A stretch of DNA of 64,000 nucleotides. It comes from Rotaria sordida. Taxonomy: Eukaryota; Rotifera; Eurotatoria; Philodinida; Philodinidae. The notes below the pieces were generated by a model. That model was not told the DNA's origin. It saw nothing but the letters and a program-made list of their open reading frames with translations, and searched no databases. Position numbers and translations under genes: made by a program. Positions 51,076 to 63,076 of the stretch are shown piece by piece. Each line of letters starts with the position of its first letter. The first letter of the stretch is position 1. The stretch covers positions 62,001 to 126,000 of the forward strand of contig CAJNOL010000204.1 of NCBI GenBank assembly GCA_905250125.1, read 5' to 3'.

Positions 51076-53266
51076 TTAAATATTTAAAAAACAAATACAT
51101 ACACATTTTGCTTCCGTATAAGAATCTAATGAATATTCACTTTTTTCTCTACCAAGGCCACTTTGTTTAAAACCTCCAAATGGTGCAACTGGGTCAAAAT
51201 TATCATAAGTATTAACCCAAACAGAACCAGCTCGTAATCCATTACTAACAACTATACCTTTATCTAAATCATTTGTAAATACACTTGCAGCTAAACCATA
51301 TTCTGTATCATTAGCACGTTCAATAACTTCATCAATTGTTTTAAATTTAAGAATTTGCATTACAGGTCCAAAAATCTTTAAAATAGAGACAATAAAAAAC
51401 ATAAAAAATAATAATTATAAAGAAAGAAATATTTTTATTAATTTACTTCTTCACGAGCTATTCGATGATTATCACGAACATCACTAAAAACTGTTGGTTG
51501 AACAAAAAAACCTTTATCACCTTCACGTTGACCACCTACAAGTAATTTTGCACCAGCTCTTCTTCCTGATTCAATTAAATCTAAAATTTTATCCATTTGT
51601 TCATGACTAATCTAAACAACAAAAATATTTTTAGAAAATAAAAACAGAATTATTAATATTTCAAATGTATTTACTTGAGGCCCTTGTTCAGTATTCTCAT
51701 CAAATGGATCACCAACTTTTCGTCGTTTAGCACGTTCAACACTTCGTTGAACAAACTCATCATAAATTTTCTCTTCAACATATGTACGTGATCCAGCTAA
51801 ATAAAAACATTTTTTCAAGATTATCTATTCAATAAAAAAAAAAAGAAATCAATCATACCACAACAACATTGACCTTGATTAAAAAATAAAGCAAAATGTG
51901 ACATTTCAACTGCTGTATCAACTAAAACAGTAAAAAAATTTAATTGTATGGAAATATTATGATTATTATTATTAAACATACGGTTACAATCAGCAAAAAC
52001 AATATTTGGTGATTTTCCACCAAGTTCAAGTGTTGTACGTTTAACCATTTTAGCTGCTTCACCTCCAATTATTTTACCGACTTGTGTTGAACCAGTAAAA
52101 GCAATTTTATTAACATCAGGATGTTTTACAATAGATGCTCCACAATGTGGTCCATCACCTGAAAGAATATTGATAACACCCTAGAATAATCATTTAATTA
52201 TTATATATAAAAGATTAAAAATAAATTTAATATCTACTGGTGGAAAACCGGCTTCTTGAATCAATTTACCAACATAAAGTCCTGTTAAAGGTGTATGTTC
52301 ATCAAGTTTAACAACTGTCGTACAACCAGTAGCGACAGACGGACCAATTTTCCAACAAAGTAAAATCAATGGAAAATTCCACTTTAAAAAAGAATTCAAT
52401 GAATTTGCATAAAAAAAATTTCTTTTTTATTTACTGGTATAATTTGACCAACAATACCGACTGGTTCACGTCGTGTATATGCAAAAAAGTCACCACTAAT
52501 AGGTAAAACTTTTCCATTCATTTTATCTGGCCATCCAGCATAATATCTATTAAAAAAATTCAAATTCAAATATATATTAAAAAATTTTAATTTACCGAAG
52601 AACGGCAATACAATGAGGAATATCAATATTATATGAATCTTTAAATGGTTTACCATTATTAACTGTTTCTAAAGCAGCAAGATAAGCACGATCACGTTCG
52701 AAAAGATCAGCAAGTTTATATAGAAGATCACCACGAGCTGCAGGATCCTAAATATAATATAAGATTTTATTGATATAAAATAAAATATAAAACACTTTTT
52801 TTTTCTACTAACCATACGACGCCATTCAGAACCAAGTCGAAAAGCATCTTTACAAGCTTTTACAGCTTTATCAACATCTTTCTATTTAGAGATAAGAATA
52901 AAATAGAATGTTTTTTTTTTATGGGTTGCTGAAATTTATTAATAGTTTACAAAAACAATTTACTTCTGAAGCATCAGCAACTTCAGCAATAACATCACCC
53001 GTAGCTGGATTAAGAACTTCAAATACATTTCCAGCTATTGCATCAACAAATTCATTATTAATAAAAAGCTAGAGAAAATAAAATAAAATATAGAACATAA
53101 TTATTTATTTCATTATAGATTATAAAAATTATAAACTAACTTTACGATAGTTCACTTGAGGATTTCGATCACCGACTAATTTTTGTTGTGCAGCCGTCGA
53201 TGCAGCACGTTTAGTTAAACGAAGTCCATGATTGAAAACTTGTCGAGTTACTAGTTTAGACAGCAT
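51076..53266 (-). CDS. ALDH2: Mitochondrial aldehyde dehydrogenase (ALDH2/ALDH1 type)
   Basis: Eleven exons (53141-53266, 52964-53068, 52813-52881, 52596-52747, 52435-52546, 52238-52381, 51982-52180, 51859-51921, 51675-51796, 51447-51611, 51076-51375) join in phase to 518 residues, against 517 in human ALDH2. It oxidises aldehydes to carboxylic acids with NAD+ as a tetramer. The basic Ser/Thr/Leu-rich N-terminus ([20 protein letters not shown]) is a probable mitochondrial presequence. Seen motifs: IIPWNFPL (Asn190), FTGSTQVG in the NAD-binding fold, LELGGKSPN (Glu288), [18 protein letters not shown] (nucleophile Cys322, the middle of the three), [15 protein letters not shown] and PFGGFKQSG. 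The C-terminus ends [13 protein letters not shown], with three cysteines where the family usually has Thr/Val. It could be cytosolic ALDH1-like if the presequence is not cleaved; the ALDH2 symbol reflects similarity. Confidence 0.93.
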
Positions 53267-53767
53267 AACTTGCTAGATTGTGTTCTTTTCAATAGTATCT
53301 TTTGGCCTTCACCTGTTATTTATCTTATACTTATCTATTAATGATATTGCAGCTTAATAAGGTGAGAGACTAATATATTCCTAGAACCCCTACTTTTTAT
53401 CAGTTGTCAAATAGTATGCCTCTTTCTCTGTTCTGTCGTAGTTTCCCCTTTTTTTTTCTTTTCATTCTGTATTTTGAATTTTAACCATGTAGATTTTTTT
53501 TTTATTGCATACAAGTCAGTTAGTCTTCTAATGCTGTTATAAATAGCTATTAAAGAATAAATAATTTGTTTTTCATTATTATATCTCGTTTCTATAATTG
53601 ACAAAAATTCTATTTTGTTTGATTTTATTATTATTATGTTTTTTCTTTAAAGTAATAAATGATAAATAGAAGCTTAAAATATACAAATATGCGTAAGACA
53701 AATGAAAACTAGAACATCATGTATATTAATTAGTTTATTTAATTGATATGAATATTGTTGCAAATAT
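53267..53767. other. Spacer between the ALDH start and C2 gene end
   Basis: About 500 bases of AT-rich DNA holding the ALDH 5' flank and the C2-gene 3' end. The reverse frame at 53407-53604 is low-complexity. Nothing else is seen. Confidence 0.5.
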
Positions 53768-54196
53768 TTAACTAAGTTGTAAAATAAGATGAACTTCACC
53801 ATGTGAACCAAGACCAAGATGAGCAGGTAATTTAACCCATTCATCTAATCGTCCACCAGCTTGTTGAACTTTTTTTAAATTAACTTTTGCTGAACCAATC
53901 GAATCTTTACCAACTACATCATCATCATAGACCTTGATATGTAAAGTATCGTCACCTTTTTGTAAATTACTATTTAAAATAAATAGAAAATATTGTTAAA
54001 GAAAAAAAACAATGTTTACTTACAAAGTAAAGTTTTCATTCCATGTTGGTGAATTAGTATCTTTAATAGTTGTTGTTCGTTGTTTATAATCTTTGTCTAA
54101 GTATAATTCAATATATGCATCATTTTGACCAAGAGTATCTTGATCTTTAAGATTACGAGCTTCAACAACTGTGACTCGAAGAGCTCCGTTTGACAT
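53768..54196 (-). CDS. Single C2-domain protein
   Basis: Two exons (54024-54196, 53768-53969) join in phase to 124 residues, essentially one C2 domain. It opens with NGALRVTVVEARNLKDQDTL and continues GQNDAYIELYLD (Asp in the first Ca-binding loop), then TNSPTWNENFTF, the standard C2 strand, and LHIKVYDDDVVGKDSIG (Asp-rich third loop). The aspartates expected to hold calcium are present, so Ca-dependent phospholipid binding is likely. Free-standing C2 proteins of this size occur in many eukaryotes (elicitor-responsive-like or the C2 part of longer proteins). No signal peptide or membrane span is present. Target membrane and partner are unknown. Confidence 0.88.
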
Positions 54197-55059
54197 ATTT
54201 AATGTTAAGATTGAGTTGTCGACTAAAGAGAAATGGCTATGTGAAAGTAGACTGAAATAAGAAATTTTTCTCCTCGCCTTTTATAATACAGTAATTGTCA
54301 TTGACTACTTCTAGAAAGCGAGAGAGAGAACGAGAAGGAGGAAAAAATTACCTTCGAAGCAATATACGTCAATAAAAAGAAATAACGTCAGGGTGAATTG
54401 GTAGAAGAAAAGAAAAAGAAATGAATAAGTATTATATGATTGTGATTCACGGTCTAAATATAACAAAATGCAAAATCTAAAAGATATGTTCCATATGAAT
54501 CACATATGACATCAAGATACCATATGATACATACTGTTTCAATTTCAAGGTCTGTCTATGATTTCGATGTAGATAGGGGAGAAGAATTCAGGTGTATTCA
54601 TGAATATAAAGTACAAAATTTTCTATTAATCATTTTAATGATCTATGTTTTATTCATAGTATTGTTTCATAGACATAAATATTCACAATAGTCATCAAAA
54701 GAGATTTGTCATAAATAATCTCTTGATAAACTGATAAGTAACAATGCATGTCTATGTTAGTGATTCATATGAAATTTGAAATTTTTAACTGATGAGTTTT
54801 ATAGAAAATTATTCACAAGATTCGTTTGGTATCTAAATATATAAATAAATGATCATCACTTATTCATTGTTTAATAACAACAATTTACAAATTCGATTTG
54901 AGTTTAAACTTCATGTTCCTCTCTCTCTCTCTCTATTATTTGATACAATATATCATTTGCTAAAAATGTAAAGATTTCCAATTATGGAACAAAACATGTT
55001 CTTTTTCAATCATTATATACATGTGACAGATTAGTTTAGAATCTAATTGAAATTGCAAT
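54197..55059. other. Gene-free AT-rich intergenic stretch
   Basis: 5' flank of the C2 gene, with a short GA-rich tract near 54315 and a CT tract near 54920. No coding exon was seen. Confidence 0.5.
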
Positions 55060-55378
55060 TAGGAAGCTGCAGATTCTTCTAGGCCGGGACCCGGGCTCAA
55101 AGCTTTATATTTTGTCAGATCCGATTACATGCTTTTGTGGATCCGCTGCTTTCCAGATGAGAAATACAGCAATAAGATGTAACTGTACGTTGATTTTTTT
55201 TCTGAGAGCAGCGAATAAATAGCTAAAACCTTGATCCTTTACTTGTTCATGTACACGAAGGGTACCAGGTGTTGATGGAAAAAACCTCGATTTGAATTCG
55301 CATCCAACCGAGTCCAAATTTTTAATTTTTTTCGGGTACGGATCTGGGTTCACAAAAATGTGGATTCGTAGCTCCCTA
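55060..55378. mobile_element. hAT-type MITE (319 bases)
   Basis: Ends TAGGAAGCTGCAGATTC and, reverse-complemented, TAGGGAGCTACGAATCC are terminal inverted repeats. They are flanked by 8-base near-identical direct repeats ATTGCAAT and ATTGGAAT (7 of 8). A GC-rich subterminal block (GGGACCCGGGC against GGTACGGATCTGGG) follows. The reverse frame inside (55105-55353) is a by-product. The 8-base duplication and end structure indicate the hAT superfamily; the ends differ from those of the hAT element at 22736-23840. Confidence 0.75.
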
Positions 55379-56385
55379 ATTGGAATACTGTTTTGTAGTC
55401 GCGTAATCAGGAGATCTTAGACGTTTCTGGTAGTAGTAGGACAGCGCTCAACCTAACTCACTCTTGATTACGTTACTACTATTTTGTTAAGTTTTAATAA
55501 AAGATTACATCAATAATGTGTTTGTTGAGTAAATAGCCCGTAGACATATCGTCAATAGATGAATAAAACATCTTGTTTATCGATAATTTGATTTATTTCT
55601 TCTTAGTACATATATCAACGACGAGAATATTTACACGATTTACAGGTAATAAATTAATCCCCTATATAATTCTTTTTTTTCTCCTATCGAGTTGAATTTA
55701 TTGCTCAACTATTTATTTTATGTTGGAGTCATTGAATGATTGGTTCAATTTTAAGAATTCTTAAAATTGTTTCTTCTTCTGTATATAATATATATTTTCG
55801 TTGTGTGTCTTTTTGATAATTGAGGCTTTGCATGGTTGGTCGGATTGCAAAAATTGGTAAACATCCATGTTGTACAGTTGTTCGCACTACCACACAATAT
55901 ATCGAATGATCTACTGATAGTTTTTATGTGGTTTGAATAACATGGATAGTTTACTCGTTGTTCAATAGACATGGGCAGCGATTCGAAAAAAATGTTTAAT
56001 CGAGTTTGTTATTAATCGTGTTTGATTACGATACGACAATATAATTACTATTTGTTATATACATTAAGGAACACAAAGAAAAAACATTTACTGAATAGTA
56101 TTCTACTTGTTAGATTTTTTACATCAAATTCATCAATATAAGGTTGCATTTTACAAGGAAAATATTTGTGTTGTTTATTAATAAGACTACACATATGCAG
56201 ATCAAATTACAACCTTCACCGGCAAACTAACAAATTTAAGATATAGGTTGTCTTTGGCGTGTACGGACCAAGATATTAAAATTTTAAAATATTTATAGCA
56301 CACGCAAGGTGGTGCTCGTAATTAAAAATTTCAGCAGGTTTTTTTCCTTTCTGTTTTTGTGATGATTTGATCGAAAGCATTGAAT

Positions 56386-56545
56386 TGCATAAGAAAAAGT
56401 TTGTTTCAAATACAAAAAGAAAGTTTTACAAAAGTTAGAATTTAGGACCTATTTTTTCCTATTTTTGCAAATGGTAATATCTTGAACGTTTTTTGTGAAA
56501 TGTGTTTTTTTTTTATTTGAAACACACTTTTTCTTGTGTAATGCG
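56386..56545. repeat. Inverted-repeat pair
   Basis: Left arm TTGCATAAGAAAAAGTTTGT continues TTCAAATAC. The reverse complement of the right arm reads GCATTACACAAGAAAAAGTG followed by TGTTTCAAATA. Arms are about 40 bases with an 80-base spacer, resembling a small fold-back element. Confidence 0.5.
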
Positions 56546-56849
56546 AAAATATAAATAAACATGTGCGTTTAGAAAATCAGTCATAATTTGTGTTTAATCC
56601 TTATATGTTTCATTGCAAGAATCATCAATAAATAAGATTCAAATCAATACCCAAATGACTTAAAAATCTCTCATTGAATTAATATTACTCAATCGCATAA
56701 ATATAGAAACTGAACTGTATAAAACAATGCCATAAATTATTATAAACCAACTGATTATCTTATGTTCATAGATTTCAAAATTTGAATACAACAACGAATA
56801 TTAATTACTCCATAGCTCATATAATCAATGCAATAGAGCACTCAAAAAG

Positions 56850-57140
56850 TATGAAGTGTTGTCGAGTGACAGATTCAATAGCCCGACTATCTTCCCTACA
56901 ACTATGGTTGGGTATAGCTCCGGACAGAAGGCCAGCCTGATGCGGAGTTCTTGCAGTCAACTGCTTGAGCTCTTCCTACGTACTAACTAACTACAAAAGT
57001 AATTGTATGCCACATTCTAGTCAACATATTATCACACGAGTGATCCGAGACAAATAGCCGGTAGTGACTTGTCTAGAGCCATTTCATGGCTGGTAGGTAC
57101 GTGTCGAACAGCATAGCCGTGGTGACGACAAATAACAGAA
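56850..57140. other. GC-balanced segment of unknown origin
   Basis: Composition near 45-50% G+C in a 30% background, with local hairpins such as GCAGTCAACTGC. All frames are broken by stops. Ends may be inverted (AAGTGTTGTC against, reverse-complemented, AAGTGTTCTG). It could be a structured RNA gene, part of a mobile element or a horizontally acquired scrap; I cannot decide. Confidence 0.35.
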
Positions 57141-58402
57141 CACTTATTCATGTTTTTGGATTAAATGTAGCATTGTTTTTGTAAACTCTTGTACTAGTGA
57201 ATTACATTATAATGATTGCAAAGCTTTATTTTTAAAATGAAAACATTTCGCTTAAACAAAATTCTTTTTCACTTCGTGCGACTTTTCCAAACTCAAATGA
57301 ACTTTCATATCAACTATGACAGATGTACATGAGTGCAGAGCACAGTCATTGTATTGTTCGAGCAAAAAAAAGTCAATAAAAATATATTTAATAATAAGAG
57401 ACAACAAAGTGTTGCATTTGATAGAGTGATGTCGATTGTGTACGTCAAAATAATATTTTCCTAATACTTTCCTGTATCAGAACCGATTGCTGTATGCTAT
57501 TCTCATATATCAAACAGTCTTAATTTGTGAATACTTCAAGAAATGTCGCTCTGCACTTGGTTAGTAAAACTAAATTTTCTCTCGAACGCAGAAAGACTTT
57601 TACTTAGTCTTTTTTTGGGATATTACCCTAATATATGAATTGAAAAAAAGAATAAAATTTTTGTGATAAACGGTTCAGTTCTCATTGAGTTATAAGAGTA
57701 ACAAAATTCAAAAAGTCGTTCTATATTCAGCTTGAAAATCATTTTTTAAAATCTTATGCAAAATTTTTATATTAACGAAGTTTATGAACCAGACCTTTTT
57801 TTTTACTTCTCAAATTATTTTCCCTTTATTTCTCTTTGATATTAAATCAAGTTAATTCAAAATGAAGTTTCTTCAATTGGAATGCCATTAATTTTAATGT
57901 CGATCTACACAAAAATGACAAGTATCTTAATGGCTATTGTCCTCCATAGTTTTTCACTCATAAAACTTTGTCTAAAGTTGAAATCAAAGACATATTCTAA
58001 AAGCTCTTGAAGAGTTCCACAACTCTAGCTGCAAAAATAATTTTAAGAAAATCGTAACGGAATAAAAAAAGATACTGGTTGACTTCTGACAGATGACGTC
58101 AGTAGCAATGTACTTGATCGACCACTATGATTTAAGCAGATGAAAACTTTATTTTTTTCAGAAGTGCATGACTCTTTAGGCCAGTAAAACAAAAAAAGTT
58201 TACCGAAATCGGTTGAGTAGAACTCGACTTATAGATATTTTTCTTTGCGGGATACAACGGTACAATGGCCGTGCTCCTCAATCATATATATATATATATA
58301 TTTTTAAAGCAAATTAAAATCATCTAATTATATATATATATTAAAAAACGTAAATGTATATTATAATATTGATGTATATTTAGAAGAAAAAAAACTTTGT
58401 TT

Positions 58403-61400
58403 TTAGTGCACTACTCTTCTAGCTGATGATGTTGATGATGAACTAGCTGTTGATGAACCACGTGATGAGGCTCTTTGTTGCCGTGGTCCAGTTCGACTTG
58501 GTGGTCTTGATCCGTCTATTTATTTAAAAATAAAAATAAATAATTTTAACTTAAAAAACAAAAAAGGAAAACAAATTTTTGATTTATTACCTAAACCAAG
58601 CTGTACTGAAGTAACCGGAATTGCTTGTCGTGATGATGATGATGCACGTGATGGTTGAGAGACTGAACTACGTGTTGAACTTGATCGTACACTTGATGGT
58701 GTACTTGCTATACTTGATAAATCATCCAAATGAGCCTATAACGAAATAATAATAAATAATTATTAAAATATATTTGTTTTTAATTTGACTTGTTCTTTAA
58801 GCATATTATAACAATGTTTAGCATCTGGATCAATAGAAACAGTTTGATCAATAAGTATATCAAGTTTTTTATTAAATTCTTTTAAAAGTCGAAGTTCAAA
58901 ATCATGTTCTTCAATTAATGGTTGTGTTTGATTACGGGCAGTTCGTGCAGCTTTTTTATTTGTAATAATCTAAATAAAATTCAATCAAAAAAAATATATA
59001 TTTTTGTTTTGGTTGAAAGAATTAATGCATTTTTTTTCATACACTTTTATCAGCACGAGTCAATTTTCCGTCCATATCTTTAACATCACTGTCTAATTTT
59101 CCGAATTGTTGTCGTTTTTCTTGATTTAAATTTTCAATTGCTGCTTGATCAGTGTATAATTCTTCAAGAGCACGTTCAGTACGCTACAGAAAAGGAAAAC
59201 AACATCAATAGAATAAAGCCAAAATTTCTTTAACATGTGTTGATCAAATCTTATGAGTATGAAATTTTCTGGTTTCAGTTGAATAAATCAAATGTATTTT
59301 ATAGAATGAGAAAGTAAAAGAACACTTAATTGCTATATTTTACAGAAAAATCTTTTTCTTTCAAAGTAAGACTATCGCAGCATCTGTATTCTTTTGTAAC
59401 CTAAGAAAATGAACATAAACTTTTCGAATGGAATCCCAGTCTGAGTTACACTCTAGCTTGGATATTAGTAATCATATAGTTTTTAGAATAGTTCAATTTG
59501 TCACGAGAAAATATCGGTTTTTTTTTTCTTTCCGGAGAAATATTCGATTTTACAATCGAGATCATAAAGTCTCGTACTCAGGCCAAGAAATACAGATCGA
59601 AAATAATAGAAACTTGGAAGCAGAAATTCGAGGATCGGGTTCAGTGGCCCGCTCTTATCGGAACTAGAAAAATTCTACCGCTAGAATCGTTAACCTGGAT
59701 ACATATTTCTATTTAAAAATTTGATAGAAAGAAAATGTTTCTCCATAGACTAGAAGAAACAAATGAATAGACCGATATTTTAAACAATATCTTCTTAAGT
59801 GATACTATCTGTCTCAATCATATTAGAACATAAAAATTTTTTCAAAGAGCAATTCAAATCAATTTTAATATAAATTTTGACTAATCATTTAAACAGTCAG
59901 TAGCAAAAATTTCAAAAATCGAAATCATACTAAATGTTTGGATTATTTTATATAAAGTCATCAAAAACGCAGTGTTGACCAATTCAGTTTGTTTAAAATA
60001 TCGACAAGATTCTAGTCAAAGTTTATATAAATATATAAAATTTAAGATTATTTCTTATCCATATGAAAGTCTTTGCATCAGCAATAAAGTCAGTCTGGAT
60101 TTTTTACTTTGAGTAAACTTTCATCAAAGTTTACTTAAATTCTTTCGATTCGATGTACACACCAATTGTGATGTGCAAATACAAATGTGGTTTTTTTAAA
60201 TCGAATCTTTTCCATAACTATATCAATATCAAAGCTATCAGCTAGTCGTTCTCTGTAATAATAATCATATGTATCTTGAATTTAAACAAAATAAATATAT
60301 ATTAATCTTGTATATCTCGCTTTGTCTTTCTCAACATATGACACTAAACGAATATTTATTAAATACAAGTTCTCTTAGCTGATAAACTTAAAGAATTCTT
60401 CATTATTTATAAGAACGATATGATTTCTTAATAGTGTTGATAGGACATTACTTTTAAATCATTTTTCATATCTTCAACTTTTCTTCGTTTTGTTCGAACT
60501 TTATCCATTAAATGACGTGATTGTTCTTCTAATTCTTCAAGTCGACTTATTTCATCACCTAAATTTATATGAAATTAATTAATTAATAAAAAAAAACTAA
60601 CAACAGAAATTTATATAACAAAAAAATTTTTACTTGATTCAGGTAATTTTTTAAATGATTGTTTTGTTTGATTATTTCCACTATTTATAATACGAAGTGT
60701 ATTTTGTAAAGCTAATAATTCTTGTTCAGCTTTACGGTTTTTTGCATCGAGTTCATCACCTTCACGTTGTAATTCTTCTTTTTCTTGAGCAGCCTAACGA
60801 GGAACAAACAATATGATTATTTGTTAGATCTTGTTTAGTTTTTTTTACCTTTATCACATAATAAGTTTGTGATGCTTCTTCTTCACTAACACCTTCTGGT
60901 GGTGCCATTGAAATATTAACAATTTCATATCTAATAAAAAAAAAAAACATTAATTAAATATAAAAAGAAAATTAAATAAAAACCGTTTTTTTAATTTTTC
61001 TATTTTAGTAATTCGATCATGTAATTGTGCTGATATTTCATTTGTTTTTCCTTCTTCATCACGTATTTGTTGACGAAGTGTTGATTGATGAATAGATATT
61101 TCACTACGACGTTCTTTAATAGCCTAAATAAAAAGTTCTAAATAAATTCTATTGATATTATTATTTACTGTTTGAAGTTGTAATCGGCGTGTTTCAAGAT
61201 TCATAACATTATCAGCTTTTGAATTTAGTAATGAACGAAGACGTTTTAATTCAATACGCATTAAATGTTCTTCGACAAGTAAATTCTACAAAGAAGAATA
61301 AAGTTCAAATTTTTTATTTTGTAAAGAAAAATATAATTAAACCTCTTTGTCATCCGTTAATTTTCTAATTAATCTTTGTGCATTGTCAGCATGTAATTCA

Positions 61401-63044
61401 AGTTCTTCAATTTTATTTTGTTCAATTTCTTTATCTTCACGTATTTCTTTAAGATTTTTATGTAAACGTCGTTTTTCTTCTTCGACTTGTTTTGTTTGTG
61501 AATTTAACATTGTATGATCATCACGTTTTCGTTGTAGTTCACTTTGTAATTCACCTATTTTTCGTTCAAGCATGGCTTGTTCTTCAGTACTTTTTTCACC
61601 TTGCATTCGATTTATTCGACGTTCAAGAGATTGAATTTCAAAATCCTAAGAATAAAACAACAGAGATAAGAACAGAAAAATTAAATATTTATATGCATAC
61701 CTGATGATAAAGTACTTCTTGTTGTTTTAATGCTTCATGATCTAATTTATTTGTTTTAGCTTGTAAATTATTAAGTGTAACAATAGAACCATTAATCTCA
61801 GCATCTAAATTTTTTTCTCTGGCTTTAAAATCAAATATTTCTTGTGTTATTTTATACATTCGTTCTGATAATAATTTTAATTCACTATTTAATTTCATTT
61901 CACGATCTTGTTCGTCCAAATATAATTTATCCATTTTATTAGCTTTTTCTTCAGCTGTATATTTTGTATCTAATATTTCACGTTTTTTTTCAATTAAATC
62001 ACGTTTACGTGCAGTTACATCATCAAGATATTGTCGACGATCAGTTAATTGTTTTTTCATTTGACCAAGAATGGCATATGCATTTTCTTTATCTTTTTCT
62101 GTTCGTTTAACAACACGTCTTAAACCGGATAACTGAAAAGGAAATGTAATTTTTTTTTAGATTTAATTAATAAAAAAAACAAACAAGAAAGAATGTCTTG
62201 ATTTACTTCATTTTCATATAATAAACGATTTTTTTCTGCATCTTCATATTGTGTTCGTAATTTTGCTGCTTGTCTTTCAGCCATGGACATTTGTAATTGA
62301 CGTTCATTATTATTTCGTTGTTCATTATCATAAAATTCACGTTTTTCAATTATTTGTTCTTCAACAGATCGTGCTTCAGCTTTAATTTTAACCAATTGCT
62401 ATTTAAATTATTATTCTTAGTTTTTTTTTTTATTAATCAACAAATTAAATTAAACTTACAGCAGCTAATAGGTCAATATCACGATCTCGTTGATGCCTAA
62501 AAACAATATTAATAAGCTATCAACATAATGTTTATAGTATTAAAATTTAAAACTAGAGAAGAAAAGTTACATTGCTAGGTAACGAGTAAAAGAACAGTTG
62601 TGAGTTTATCAAAGAAAGGCTATTGGTCGAAAATAACAATTTTTTATAAAGTTTGATTTTAATCATTATTTTCGAAAAATTGTCTTTCATTGATAAACTC
62701 GCAAATTTTCTATTACTTGATAACTGGTAACGTTCCTATTACTAGTCATTTAGTAATTTAACCCTTTGATGGCGAAGTCGGTAAATTTTCTATTTTATTT
62801 GTTCTAAAAATAAGTCTGCGCTCAATGAATTAAAGAGTCTGTCTAATGTTTTCGTCCTATAGTTCAACCAAACATATTTTTTAACATTGATTAAATTTGA
62901 TAATCTTACATTTGTTCTATAATATCTTCCCATCGTTTGATAAGGTCTTGTCGATGACGATGAGCATGTCGAAAATTACTTGCTGTTTTATCAAGTTCAA
63001 CCTAACGACCATAAAAAACAAAACAACAGTATAATTTTAATAAT

Positions 63045-63076
<32 letters not shown>

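Larger units (their letters stand above)
55379..58402. other. Intergenic stretch, gene-free, with repeat fragments
   Basis: It contains a fragment near 55390-55450 resembling 21125-21195, an inverted-repeat pair at 56386-56545, and an unusually GC-balanced segment at 56850-57140. The right end is the 3' flank of CCDC39 with an AT microsatellite. No protein-coding exon was recognised. Confidence 0.45.

Noticed and set aside
56930..56990. Hammerhead ribozyme near GCCTGATGCGGAG
   Set aside because: The conserved CTGATGA and GAAA core bases are not both present with the required stems.
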